Source: Arthrobacter sp. ISL-28
GTDB taxonomy: Bacteria > Actinomycetota > Actinomycetes > Actinomycetales > Micrococcaceae
Reading direction: 5' to 3'
Length of the DNA stretch: 64,000 nt
Assembly: GCF_018613875.1 (NCBI RefSeq)
Contig: NZ_JAGGPJ010000029.1
Span: 1-64,000, forward strand
Position numbers and translations under genes: made by a program. Positions 54,526-63,199 of this stretch are shown here, in pieces; position 1 is the stretch's first letter; every line of letters begins with the position of its first letter. The notes beneath the pieces are model-generated. The model saw nothing but the letters and a program-made list of their open reading frames with translations, did not search any database and had not been told where the DNA came from.

Positions 54526-54861
54526 GTGCTCATTCTCTACGAGAAATGGACCGATGCTGCCGCCTACCTGAGCGGGCCTATTGGCTTCACCCTCAGCGCC
54601 AAGCTTGTCCGGGGTCTCCGCTATCTGGACAGGGGTCCGGTTGTCGAGAAGCGCGGCAGCCGCCTCGTCTACGGCAAGTCTGCCCTGACGCCTTCCTGGC
54701 CGAATACGGCACCAACCCCTACATGTGGACCCAGGGTTGCTGGCGGGAGGTTGCCGAGCAGCTACGCAGGGCCGGAAACCCAGGCTTTAACGATCTGATC
54801 GAGACACTGGAAAGGCGCGACCCGCCTGGCCGAATGGGACCCCGACCAGGCGGAAAAGTAG
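54526..54861 (+). pseudogene. Frameshifted hypothetical protein
   Basis: Three frames in sequence read VLILYEKWTDAAAYLS...KRGSRLVYGKSALT, then DAFLAEYGTNPYMWTQGCWREVAEQLRRAGNPGFNDLIETLE, then GATRLAEWDPDQAEK-stop. The pieces look like one coding-like protein of about 110 residues with shifts near 54680 and 54812. The family is unknown. Confidence 0.55.
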
Positions 54862-55009
54862 AGGCTGGGTCCCAAGGTTGCAGGGCTCGTGGCCGGCTTT
54901 CCGGCTGCCGATGCTGATCTCCTCGACGACCAGCATCCTCTTGGCGTTCTCGTCCCAGACGTTGCCTCAGCCCTGTACAAATTGTCAGCGCCTGGTGGGA
55001 TTCTGAAGC

Positions 55010-55474
55010 ATGGCTAGCAAGCGTCGTCGATCCAGCAGCGCAGCAGGTGCCAATGCGCCCGGCCCCTTCGGTTTCTTCCTCGCCGTCGCTGCGGTCTGGT
55101 TTATCGTCCATTATTGGTGGGCTCTCTTGATCGCCCTTGGCGTGATCACGCTGACCGTGGCACTGGTCCGTTACGCCAGGAGCCCCGCCCCTCCAGCCAC
55201 GGCACGGCCGCCCAAGCCGGTCCGGACTCCTGAGCCCAAGGCCCTCGTCAGCGAGGACCTCGCGGCCCAGATGCGCGCCACCAAGCATGTCCGCCACGTG
55301 CGGGCGATGCAGGAGTGGGACTACGAGTGGATCCGGCTGACCTATCAAGAGAAGAGCAACCGGGAGCTCAGTGAAATCGCCAACGCTTTCTTCGCGAAGG
55401 GATGGTCTGTCGGCGTCAACGGTGAGGGACCTTCGGTCCGCCGACTTGATGGCCCTAAGCCCGACCAGGGCTGA
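55010..55474 (+). CDS. Small membrane-anchored hypothetical protein
   Basis: The 154-residue protein has a basic N-terminus, two closely spaced hydrophobic stretches (FGFFLAVAAVWFIVHYWW, ALLIALGVITLTVAL) and a soluble tail with EYEWIRLTYQEKSNRELSEIANAFF-like helices that resemble a sigma-like or HTH-like reading. No known family was recognised. There is no clear ribosome-binding site before the ATG at 55010. Confidence 0.6.
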   Translation: MASKRRRSSSAAGANAPGPFGFFLAVAAVWFIVHYWWALLIALGVITLTVALVRYARSPAPPATARPPKPVRTPEPKALVSEDLAAQMRATKHVRHVRAMQEWDYEWIRLTYQEKSNRELSEIANAFFAKGWSVGVNGEGPSVRRLDGPKPDQG

Positions 55475-55494
55475 CCCCAAGGCCGGCGTCGAAC

Positions 55495-55773
55495 TTAGGC
55501 AGTTCCTTCTTCCAAGCGTGCCCCGGCGGCAGGCCCACTCTCGGATCGGCGGCCAGTTCGCGACACCACGGCGATGAAGGTCCGGGGTGCCTTGGTCCGA
55601 TCATCGGGATCGAGCATGACCAGGGCGAACCACTCGGGTCCTCCGGTCTGGACCGCGAGGATGTCGATCCGCTCCAGCCGTCCCGGGTAAGCGCCGCCGC
55701 CCAGTCGTACCGGGGCCAGCACCGAGCACACCCAGTGCTCTCCTGCGTTCCTGGTCATCTTCCTGTCCGCCAT
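55495..55773 (-). pseudogene. Frameshifted conserved hypothetical protein
   Basis: The reading starts MADRKMTRNAGEHWVCSVLA, then needs a shift to ARYDWAAALTRDG and back to ERIDILAVQTGGPEWFALVMLDPDDRTKAPRTFI. A third frame supplies ELAADPRVGLPPGHAWKKELPKFDA down to about 55455. One extra and one missing base explain the first part. It resembles small actinobacterial hypothetical proteins, but no function is known. Confidence 0.5.
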
Positions 55774-55787
55774 GTTCTGGAGCGTAA
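55770..55787. repeat. 18-bp direct repeat, copy 1
   Basis: CCATGTTCTGGAGCGTAA recurs exactly at 56794-56811, 1,024 bp away. Here it covers the start codon and upstream region of the minus-strand reading at 55495-55773. Confidence 0.6.
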
Positions 55788-55948
55788 CAGCGGCTCCGGC
55801 CCGGACGATGTGGCTGTAGCCGCATCACGACAGAAAATTGGGTACTAGCGGCGGCCGGATCGGCGGCGACACATGAGGTCCCTGTTGCCGGTTCAGACAA
55901 CGGAGGTATCGGCATCCGGAACGTACCGGACGCCGATACCGGTCGGGT
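55788..55948. other. Short intergenic region
   Basis: No gene seen. It separates the two minus-strand pseudogenes. Confidence 0.4.
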
Positions 55949-56516
55949 CAGGCTAGGGAAGTACCGGCCTGGCCAAGATGCCGGGCGAGGAACTCGTCGT
56001 CGACGCCGACCCAACGGACGGTGCGATGGTCGCCCGGGTCTTTTCTTCAGAGGCGAAGGCATCGAACAATGCGAGAGCCGATTGGCGAACGACGTGCTCT
56101 TCGTCCCAGGGGAGCAGGAACTGGATCGGGACGGTGAACCGTGCTGCAGCCTCGATCAGCGCCTCATGCACGAAGAATCCGCCGCCGAAGATGGCAGCGG
56201 TGCTCCGAGGTTCGATAGCCGTCAGCGGCACCCCGATCGCGGTTCCCAGTGATACGCCGCCGCCGTAGCCGATCGGCGCCTTAGCACCAATCTCGGAAAG
56301 TTCCTGAAGGGCGTCCAGCGTTGCCTGCCACTCCGGTACTGCACGCTCTGCCAGTGACGCGGTGTAGCGAAGGCTGACCGACTTGAAGAGGCCGGCGTCG
56401 CCCGCAGCTTGCGCCTGCCGGAGATCGGCGCGGGCCTGCTCGTCCTCTGTCGTGCGCGTGCGGTCGCCGTGTCCGGGTGCATCGATGGCGACCACTGTGA
56501 AACCCCAGGTGGCCAC
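55949..56516 (-). pseudogene. Alpha/beta hydrolase, truncated and frameshifted
   Basis: The reading begins inside the fold at MATWGFTVVAIDAPGHGDR, so the N-terminal strands and oxyanion part are missing. GYGGGVSLGTAIG is the nucleophile elbow region, with Gly in place of the usual Ser, and QFLLPWDEEHVVRQSALALFDAFASEEK the acid region. A shift near 56040 leads to HRTVRWVGVDDEFLARHLG and a stop at 55949. It is not functional. Confidence 0.7.
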
Positions 56517-56856
56517 GGTGTTGTGACTCCTACGTCAATCGCCGACCGTGACAACGGGAGAGAGCACCCACGTGTGTACAGCGTTCATGGGTCTCACCTC
56601 CTCGTTTAGTGTCGCGGCCGCAGAGACGCTATCAGCCAGAACGTCGTCCCGACAGCCCCTTTCCTGCCAACCAACTTTGCGGAGACTGGGGTCTTTCCAG
56701 CTATCGATGACTGGATGACCAGATAAGTGACAAGTTACGAATTCCCCGCGCGCACCCGAGTGAGCTTTCGGGGCAAGCAGCCACACGCCTCGGCCATGTT
56801 CTGGAGCGTAATAACGACCCCGGCCGACAGCGCGCGAAGCCACAGAGAGTCAAGCC
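56517..56856. other. Intergenic region, no gene recognised
   Basis: Only weak frames on both strands. It contains the second 18-bp repeat (56794-56811) and nothing else of note. Confidence 0.4.
56794..56811. repeat. 18-bp direct repeat, copy 2
   Basis: Exact copy of the sequence at 55770-55787, here with no gene start beside it. Confidence 0.6.
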
Positions 56857-57458
56857 TTAGTCGGCTGCAGGATCGGCGGCGATAGTTGTATCAGGTTCGG
56901 CCCATTCCAGTGCCGCGACCAGATGTCCTTCGTCGGGAAGACCCTTCTGTTCAGCCGCAGGAAGTTTGTCGTAGGTGTAGGCCGCGACTGCCATGGGTGA
57001 GGTGGATCGTCCCAGGCTGTACATGACGCTGCGGTCGTTCTTGGTGCCGCAGATCAGGATGCCGATGGTTTCGTTGTAGTGGTCCCGGCGGAGCATGTCA
57101 TCGACAAGCGCGACCGGCCGCACTCAACCGCCGCGGCGGCGTACCAGGATCGCTGGTCTGTCTCCGCCTTGTATAACAGCACTGTGATGTGGCCCCGGGG
57201 CAATTGTGCAACAGGCTGTTGCACAATTGGTTCCGGCCAGGCTGCAGCAAACCCGCGCCAGCCTGCCCATGACCCCACTCCCCCAGCTCTCAACCTCCTG
57301 ACGTTCCAGGATGGTCCGGCCGATGGACCGGTGCAGCTCGATGAGCTGGGTGTTGACTGTCCGCAGCGCCGTGGTGCGCGCGGCCCGGACCCGATTCTTG
57401 AGCTCGCCGAGCAGGTCCGTGTGGCCTGCGGGGGCGCAAGATCTCTGGGGGCTGCCAT
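56857..57458 (-). pseudogene. DUF1016/YhcG-type PD-(D/E)XK nuclease remnant
   Basis: The C-terminus VDDMLRRDHYNETIGILICGTKNDRSVMYSLGRSTSPMAVAAYTYDKLP is the YhcG nuclease domain. The N-terminal part (LKNRVRAARTTALRTVNTQLIELHRSIGRTILERQEVESWGSGVMGRLAR) and the piece FAAAWPEPIVQQPVAQLPRGHITVLLYKAE occur in other frames, with part of the middle deleted. At least three breaks mean it is dead. YhcG proteins are linked to mobile elements and defence regions. Confidence 0.8.
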
Positions 57459-57550
57459 GCCCTCGATCCTATTGAGCAGGTCAGGCAGTACCTGCACCGA
57501 CCTGACCCGGCCCGCGCCTTCCTCTTAGGGCACGACCGAGGCATAGGCTC

Positions 57551-58837
57551 TCAACGCGACGCCATGCGGTCCGTTCCGCGCATCCTCATTGCAACGACGA
57601 GTCCAGACGCCGCGGTCACGACGGACACGACGGCGACCGCCACGGGAATGCCATAGGCGTCCGCGAGCAGCCCGGATAGAAGGGCGCCAACGGCGAAACC
57701 ACCGTCGCGCCACAGCCGGTAGACACCAACGGAGCGGGCACGCCATTCGGGGCGGGCAGCGTCGCCGATGGCGGCGAGCAACGTGGGATAGACCATGGCC
57801 GTACCCGCGCCCAGCAAAATGGCAGCGGCAATCCAGACCGTGAACGTGTGCCCGTAGGCGATCATCATTAGGGCCCCTGATTGCACGATCATCCCTCCGA
57901 CGATCAGCACTTTGCGTCCGATCCGGTCGGAGAGTGCGCCGGTAATGAGCTGGCCGGCTCCCCAGACAGCCGGGTAGAGGGCGGCCAGGATGCCGATGCG
58001 CTCGATGCTCAGCCCTTCGGCGGCGAACAGTACCGGAAAGAGGCCCCACGCCAGGCCGTCGTTGAGGTTGTTGACCATGCCGGCCTGGCTGAGCGAGGAG
58101 AGCGACTTGTCCCGGAAGCTTGTGAGTATGAACACTTCACGGCTGCTGAGTGTGGCCACAGCGCTCTCCTGGGCGGAGAGCTGGTTGGCAGCTTCTGTTT
58201 TTGCGTATTGGTGCGTTTCCTGCACTTTGAGTACAGAGAGACCCAGACCTAGCGCTATGTAGGCGGCACCGAGCAGGAACGGACCCGGGCGTAGCCCGTA
58301 GTTGGCCGCAATGTATCCGGTGGCAAGCGCCGTGGCGGCGACACCGAGGTAGCCGGCCGCCTCGTTGAGGCCCATGGCGAGCCCGCGCCGGTCCGGGCCG
58401 ACGAGGTCCATTTTCATGATCACGGTGCTGGACCAAGTAAGGCCCTGGTTGACTCCAAGGATGCCGTTTGCCGCAACGATCCACCACCACGTGGGGCCCA
58501 GGATGAGAAGCAGCGGCACGGGGATTGCGATCAGCCAGCCGGCGACCAGCACGGGTTTACGGCCGTATCGATCTGAGAGAGTGCCGGCAAAGTAGTTGGC
58601 TGCAGCCTTGGCTAGGCCGAAGGCCAGGATGTAGGTCAGGGCGCTGGTGTAAAGGTCAAGGTGGAACACCTGGTCTGCCAGCAGCGGCAGCACGGTTCGT
58701 TCCTGACCGAGGGTTCCGCCCACCAGTGCGTTGACCGCAACGAGCAGCACGAATTGAGCGAGGTTCTGCCGAAGCCCCAGCGCGATTTTGCGGTCGGAGC
58801 CTTTGCTCTCCGCTGCGGAGCTTGACCCGCTCGTCAT
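57551..58837 (-). CDS. MFS transporter
   Basis: From the ATG at 58837 (AAAGGGGAGG just before it) the protein has 428 residues with 12 predicted helices and two MFS loops: GTLSDRYGRKPVLV and GALSDRIGRKVLIVGG. The ATG overlaps the stop of the upstream MBL-rhodanese gene by 4 bp (ATGA), so they are coupled. A role in exporting or importing a sulfur compound is inferred from context only. A longer reading to 58966 is antisense overlap. Confidence 0.87.
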   Translation of the reverse strand: MTSGSSSAAESKGSDRKIALGLRQNLAQFVLLVAVNALVGGTLGQERTVLPLLADQVFHLDLYTSALTYILAFGLAKAAANYFAGTLSDRYGRKPVLVAGWLIAIPVPLLLILGPTWWWIVAANGILGVNQGLTWSSTVIMKMDLVGPDRRGLAMGLNEAAGYLGVAATALATGYIAANYGLRPGPFLLGAAYIALGLGLSVLKVQETHQYAKTEAANQLSAQESAVATLSSREVFILTSFRDKSLSSLSQAGMVNNLNDGLAWGLFPVLFAAEGLSIERIGILAALYPAVWGAGQLITGALSDRIGRKVLIVGGMIVQSGALMMIAYGHTFTVWIAAAILLGAGTAMVYPTLLAAIGDAARPEWRARSVGVYRLWRDGGFAVGALLSGLLADAYGIPVAVAVVSVVTAASGLVVAMRMRGTDRMASR

Positions 58838-59828
58838 CCTCCCCTTTCCAAGGGGAGGTGGGTTGCCTGCGCCCAGTCCGCACCGCCGTCCAGGACGGCA
58901 ATGTCGGTTCGGCCGGTGCGCTCGAGGATACTTGCTGCCGTCATGGCGCGTTCTCCGTGTCCGCACATGAGGACAAGGGGGCCGCTCGGCAATTCGGAAA
59001 GGTGCCCCCTAGTCCCGCCAGTTCGACATTCCGGGCATCGGCGATGTGACCTGCACTGAACTCTGTACCCTGGCGAACGTCGATAACGGATGCCGAGGCT
59101 TCCGCGCCCCTGACAAGGCGTCCGGCCGCAATCAAAGACGATGCCATTGCTGTGGTGGTGTCGCCCCAGGCAGGAAGGCCGCCGTCGAGTTCTCCGGCAA
59201 GAGTGTCGAAGCCGACCTTGGCTGTCGCCCAGACAATGTCGTCGGGATCCTGGTCCGAACTGCACACGATAACCACGGGCCGCCGGGGATCGGCCAGCCA
59301 GCCAAGCCAGGTAGCGAACACCGGGCGGAGCGCGATCGACAGAGAGCCGGGGATGTGGCCGGCGGCAAAGTCCGAGGCCCGGTGGGTATCCACGATTTGA
59401 GCGACTTCGTCCTGGAACTCGACTACCTTCTCAAGTGAGAGTGCGGAGAGAGTCGGCGCGGCTGCGAGCACGGCGGGTCCACGCAAGTTGACGTCTCCCG
59501 GCCGGAGGAAGTAATCCGGGAATTTGCCAAGCGAGCCGAGCAGGGCGTCGACGAAGAAGTCTTCGCCGTCGACCTCGACCTGCAGGAGCGAATTCGTGGC
59601 CCGTTCCCTGCCGATCGTTGTGGTCCTCTCCCCTGTTGAGGCGGCCGAGCAGAAAGACCCGGCACCGTGGGCGGGCCAAACCAGGGTCTCATCGGGCAGC
59701 TCCATCAGCAGCTGCAGCGAGTGATAGTGGGCCCGGGCCAAGGGCACCGTCATTTCGGGGCTCACAAGGTCTGTGCGTCCCGCGGTTCCGCCCGCACCTG
59801 GTGAACGTCCCGCTCCAAATGTCACCAC
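58834..59828 (-). pseudogene. MBL-fold/rhodanese (persulfide dioxygenase-like) protein, truncated and frameshifted
   Basis: The reading contains the end of an MBL domain (LQLLMELPDETLVWPAHGAG with the metal-site His), a rhodanese-like domain (QIVDTHRASDFAAGHIPGSLSIAL, VIVCSSDQ) and the start of another (SVIDVRQGTEFSAGHIADARNVELAGLGG). A missing G near 59012 shifts it, and ELPSGPLVLMCGHGERAM...DGGADW follows in the next frame to 58834. The N-terminal about 180 residues of the family, with the HxHxDH motif, are absent. It probably once detoxified persulfides. Confidence 0.8.
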
Positions 59829-59830
59829 TG

Positions 59831-60322
59831 CTAGTCGGTGCTGAACTCGATCGTGAGCGGGATAGACCGGGCGAGGGAGTCACCGACGGGAGAGGAGCGT
59901 TCGACACGTTCGCGTAATGAGCGGATCTGTTCGTCGTCGGCGCCCGGGGCGTTAAGAATGATTTTGTAGGAAATGCCGGTATAGCCCGAACCCGGCGCCT
60001 CAAGGCCCAGATACGCCCGAACGTTGAAATGGCCGGTAGCTTCGACGCGCAGGTCCTTCACCTCTAGCCCGAGCAATGCCGCATGCAGTGTGATGAGATC
60101 GACGTCGCACGCCGCCAGCGCCCCAAGGAGCGCCTGCATGGCGTTGAACTCGCCGTCGCCGCCGATGTGCAAGGTCTTTTCTTCAAATTCCACACGCGAC
60201 CGCGATCCACCCACCCAGCGTGCTAGGACTGTAGGCCGCCTGTCGGCCAACGAGGCGTCCTTTCGTACCTCGTCGCGAAACGCTTCCCACCCCGCGACGC
60301 TGATTCCGTTAATATGCGACAT
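59831..60322 (-). CDS. OsmC-family protein
   Basis: The ATG at 60322 (GTGGGA upstream) gives 163 residues, beginning MSHINGISVAGWEAF. The OsmC fold is marked by a cysteine in ALAACDVDLITLHAALLG, near the expected peroxidatic position. VLARWVGGSRSRVEFEEKTLHIGGDGEFNAMQALLGAL is typical of OsmC/Ohr-like proteins from sulfur clusters. The second cysteine of classical OsmC is not seen. It lies 2 bp upstream of the MBL-rhodanese relic, in the same direction. Confidence 0.82.
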   Translation of the reverse strand: MSHINGISVAGWEAFRDEVRKDASLADRRPTVLARWVGGSRSRVEFEEKTLHIGGDGEFNAMQALLGALAACDVDLITLHAALLGLEVKDLRVEATGHFNVRAYLGLEAPGSGYTGISYKIILNAPGADDEQIRSLRERVERSSPVGDSLARSIPLTIEFSTD

Positions 60323-60441
60323 CGTCCCACTTCCCATTTGTCTCAACTTCTTTCTTCTGATCTGGCCGCAATCCATCATCGATTGCCGTGATGTGGTCTC
60401 AATATGGACGGTGTCAGTAGCTGAAGGTGGTCGCGCCGTCA

Positions 60442-60624
60442 TCACCGATCCAGTCCCACGCACGCAACGGCATGATGGACCGCTAGCCGGACCGCCTCCT
60501 TAGTGAGGAACATAAGGGTAGGGCGGCCCGTCTCGGCTACTCCCACCGCAACGAGAAACGCAACCATCACCTTCCCGGAATCCTCCAGCCCCGTCGTCAG
60601 GCTGATAACTGCTTTATTACTCAT
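60442..60624 (-). pseudogene. DsrE-family protein, C-terminally truncated
   Basis: The ATG at 60624 has an excellent AGGAGG at spacing 6. It reads MSNKAVISLTTGLEDSGKV and AETGRPTLMFLTKEAVRLA, the start of a DsrE/DsrF-like sulfur-carrier protein. The normal continuation with the GCPPL and CPICF-type cysteines is replaced by HHAVACVGLDR-stop. It is 60 residues instead of about 120 and lacks the catalytic cysteine. Confidence 0.72.
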
Positions 60625-60671
60625 CTTGGTCCTCCTGGGTGGTACCAATGTACGAGAACGATGAACCAATT

Positions 60672-60687
60672 CAATGGTTTTCTTGAA
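60672..60687. promoter_or_regulatory. ArsR-type operator, copy 1
   Basis: TCAATGGTTTTCTTGA (TCAA-N8-TTGA; flanked as ATTCAA/TTGAAT) lies 48 bp before the DsrE start, in the divergent promoter. It matches the sites at 60712 and 61584. Confidence 0.6.
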
Positions 60688-60711
60688 TAGGACACCCTAG
60701 CGAGGGTATTG

Positions 60712-60727
60712 TCAAGAGAAGACTTGA
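60712..60727. promoter_or_regulatory. ArsR-type operator, copy 2
   Basis: TCAAGAGAAGACTTGA (TCAAG-N6-CTTGA) is 27 bp before the ArsR-rhodanese start. Its centre is 40 bp from that of copy 1, near four helical turns. Confidence 0.65.
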
Positions 60728-60753
60728 ATACAAGGGCCGGTGGAGGCGGTAGC

Positions 60754-61422
60754 ATGTCAGATCATGTAGCGAAGGCAACCCTGTATGACGCACTGACCCA
60801 AGCAGCCAAGGCGCTATCGAACGGCAGACGCGCCGAGTTGGTCGACGTTCTCGCCCAAGGCGAACGACCGGTCGAGGAACTCGCAGACGAGATCGGCCAG
60901 ACCATAGCCAACACGTCCCAGCACCTGCAGCGGCTGCTGCGGTCCGGCCTGGTCAAGACACGCCGCGACGGGACGCGCATCTACTACTCGCTTTCCAGCC
61001 CAGTCGTGCACGCCCTGTGGCGGACCATGCGGCAGACCGCCGAAGAACACGTCGCGGGATTGCAGCAGCTCGCAAACGACTACCTGGGCGACCGGAGCAA
61101 GCTCCGCACCATCACCCGCGACGCTCTCCAAGCGCGGCTCAGCGATGGCGACGTGGTCGTGCTCGACGTAAGACCCGAACCCGAGTACACCGCCGGCCAC
61201 ATCCGCGGCGCCATCACCATCCCTATCAGCGACCTGAAGTCGCGTCTCGGCGAGATACCGGCCGGTGCCGAGGTCGTGGCCTACTGCCGCGGGCCGTACT
61301 GCGTTTACGCCGACGACGCGGTCCGACTTATGACCAGGAACGGCCTCGATGCAGCCCGCCTCGAGGACGGCTTCCCGGAATGGGTGGCCGCCCGGCTCCC
61401 CATCGAGGGCCGCACGCCATAA
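60754..61422 (+). CDS. ArsR regulator fused to a rhodanese domain
   Basis: The ATG at 60754 (GGAGG upstream) gives 222 residues. Residues 1-100 are an ArsR winged helix (ALSNGRRAELVDVLAQGERPVEELADEIGQT, then HLQRLLRSGLVKTRRDGTRIYYSL). Residues 115-220 are a rhodanese domain (VLDVRPEPEYTAGHIRGAI) with the active CRGPYC (Cys178, Cys183). There are no metal-binding cysteines in the DNA-binding part. It is known that ArsR-rhodanese proteins sense sulfane sulfur. It diverges from DsrE/OsmC/MBL genes and is upstream of a membrane protein gene with the same operator. Confidence 0.9.
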   Translation: MSDHVAKATLYDALTQAAKALSNGRRAELVDVLAQGERPVEELADEIGQTIANTSQHLQRLLRSGLVKTRRDGTRIYYSLSSPVVHALWRTMRQTAEEHVAGLQQLANDYLGDRSKLRTITRDALQARLSDGDVVVLDVRPEPEYTAGHIRGAITIPISDLKSRLGEIPAGAEVVAYCRGPYCVYADDAVRLMTRNGLDAARLEDGFPEWVAARLPIEGRTP

Positions 61423-61583
61423 AGCAAGCGCCGTAAGGAAACATCGATGCCTCCTTGCCACGCGGCGGACGCAAAGACATCGATCAGCTACGCGCTCTTG
61501 CTGTTCTCCAACGCCATGGCGGCTTCCACGACGGCGTCGAAGAGCGCGTCCTTTTCATGGTGGCTCCCACTCCCGCGCCCTAT

Positions 61584-61599
61584 TCAAGAGTTCTCTTGA
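61584..61599. promoter_or_regulatory. ArsR-type operator, copy 3
   Basis: TCAAGAGTTCTCTTGA is a perfect 16-bp palindrome, 63 bp before the membrane protein start. It is the best copy of the TCAAG-N6-CTTGA motif. Confidence 0.7.
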
Positions 61600-61662
61600 C
61601 AAGAGCACCGTCCTGGGATTCTTATTCAAGTACCCATTTAAATAAGAAAGGGGGTGGTGGCC

Positions 61663-62157
61663 ATGTCCACCATCCAAACTCCTCACGGACAGCAGTCCCG
61701 CCTCCGGACAGGAGCCGCTCTCATGACGCTGGCCGGTCTGGCTTTCGTGGGGTACGCCGTGATCTTCTTCGTCCTCAACTTCACGGACGCCTTCCTCGAG
61801 CTGGGTATCGGCCCCGATCAAGTGGGCAAGGGAAAAGCGGAGATCGAGGCCTTCAGCCCGCAGCTGTACCACTACATCAGCCATCTTCATATCGCGGTCA
61901 GCGGCTTCATCGCTGCGACCGGGCTGGCCGTCGCGGGCCTGTCCTGGTATGGGGTGCGGCGCGGAGAACGCTGGGCCTTCGCCACGGCCGTCACCGTCCC
62001 GGTCGTCGGACTCGCCGTGGCACTCCCCGCGCACTACCCGTGGGGTCTGGCAACACTTGGACACCTCGGCCTGATCTACCTCGCCGTCCTCATTTTCCTC
62101 GTCGGAGTCGTGACAGCCTACAGTGGAATGCGAAGCCCCGCGATGACACACCACTAA
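61663..62157 (+). CDS. Four-helix membrane protein of unknown function
   Basis: The ATG at 61663 (AAAGGGGG upstream) gives 164 residues with four predicted helices (LAGLAFVGYAVIFFVLNF, HIAVSGFIAATGLAVAGLSWYG, WAFATAVTVPVVGLAVALPAHYPWG, LGLIYLAVLIFLVGVVTAY). It has a periplasmic-like loop with GPDQVGKGKAEIEAFSP between helices 1 and 2. I do not recognise the family. Operator copy 3 upstream puts it in the ArsR-rhodanese regulon, suggesting a sulfide or persulfide-related role. Confidence 0.75.
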   Translation: MSTIQTPHGQQSRLRTGAALMTLAGLAFVGYAVIFFVLNFTDAFLELGIGPDQVGKGKAEIEAFSPQLYHYISHLHIAVSGFIAATGLAVAGLSWYGVRRGERWAFATAVTVPVVGLAVALPAHYPWGLATLGHLGLIYLAVLIFLVGVVTAYSGMRSPAMTHH

Positions 62158-62252
62158 CACTCCACTCGACGGCCCAAAAACCCAGCCCCGATAGTCCTCG
62201 TAGCACGAGAAAGCAGCGGAGCCGGAAGTCTTACGTGGCTCCGCTGCGGATC
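62158..62252. other. Intergenic spacer
   Basis: Nothing recognisable between the membrane protein and the UvrA tail. Confidence 0.4.
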
Positions 62253-62370
62253 TCACGCGCCGACGTAGCTTGCGAGGTGCTGGCCGGTGAGAGTTGAGCG
62301 GGAGGCGATGCGGTCAGCCGGCATTCCCTCAAAGACGACGCGGCCGCCCTGGCCGCAGGGCAGAGGTCCT
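62253..62370 (-). pseudogene. C-terminal tail of a UvrA-like ATPase
   Basis: The minus-strand reading GGRVVFEGMPADRIASRSTLTGQHLASYVGA ends with a stop at 62253. This is the typical end of UvrA-like excinuclease subunits (including drug-resistance UvrA paralogues). All ATPase motifs are missing. Confidence 0.7.
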
Positions 62371-62758
62371 AAAAGGCAGCTACGTCGAGGTCGGAATGAA
62401 GCCTCACCTTCAGCGACCGCTTCCCGGCAGCTGAAAGACTACTAAAGAAATCGCCGGATACACCCTTTATGAGATAGTCCCGGCCGGGGAGATAGTGCTC
62501 CCTCTCAGCGGCGGCGAATCCTGACAGTTCCATCATCACCGCACGTTTTCGAGCCTTGCCCGGGTCAAATCGGGAGCTTCCGCTATTGCCTTGACGGCCT
62601 CCCTGGCGCTGTTGACGGCGCCAGGGAAGGCGTCGTTTCCGAGTTTGGTGGAGTTGAACAAGATGCTTGGGCGCCGCGTTCGGCCCCGTTCGCGGCGTCG
62701 CCCGCAGAGTCCGCGATGATGCAGAGTGCGCAACTGGCAGAGGTTGTGACGTTGGTTG
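62371..62758. other. Decayed region with short coding-like frames
   Basis: A plus-strand piece near 62442-62522 (TKEIAGYTLYEIVPAGEIVLPLSGGES) and a minus-strand piece at 62536-62655 (FNSTKLGNDAFPGAVNSAREAVKAIAEAP) look coding-like but cannot be assigned. No intact gene is seen. Confidence 0.3.
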
Positions 62759-63165
62759 TTATCCGGTCGATGGCTGGTCGACGTCAGGGCGGGAGGACTG
62801 ACCGGGTAGCCCGAGGGATAGGGAGAGGTCGCTGGGTCCGATCCATATGGCGTCGAGTCCTTGGACTGCGGCGATCCCGGCGCTGTTTGCTGCGTACGGC
62901 CTTGTCTTCTGCCTGGGCAATGACGAGGGTGTTCGCCCTGGCGGCCTCGAGGTGCGCCTGCAGCGGCACCGTGCTGTGTCTGCCGGCGAGGGTATTCACG
63001 GCCAGGCCTTGGGTCCTGAAGGGCGGATAGTGGGCGGCAGCGGCTTCGGCGGCTGTGGAAATGTGGGGAAGGACCACGCCTGTGGCGCCGACGTCGAGGG
63101 CGCGCAGGATCAGCAGCGGGTCGTTGTGGCCGGTTCGATGGTTCCTGTAGGTTTTCCGCAAGAAC
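62759..63165 (-). pseudogene. HpcH/HpaI aldolase remnant
   Basis: The reading NDPLLILRALDVGATGVVLPHISTAAEAAAAHYPPF, TLAGRHSTVPLQAHLE and NTLVIAQAED is a sugar-acid aldolase. A shift near 62905 then gives AGIAAVQGLDAIWIGPSDLSLSLGLPGQ and a stop at 62759. The N-terminal third with the catalytic histidine is missing. It is a different paralogue from the intact aldolase at 13747. Confidence 0.75.
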
Positions 63166-63199
63166 CCATGATTTTGCGCAGCCCCGGCGCAGGATGATG

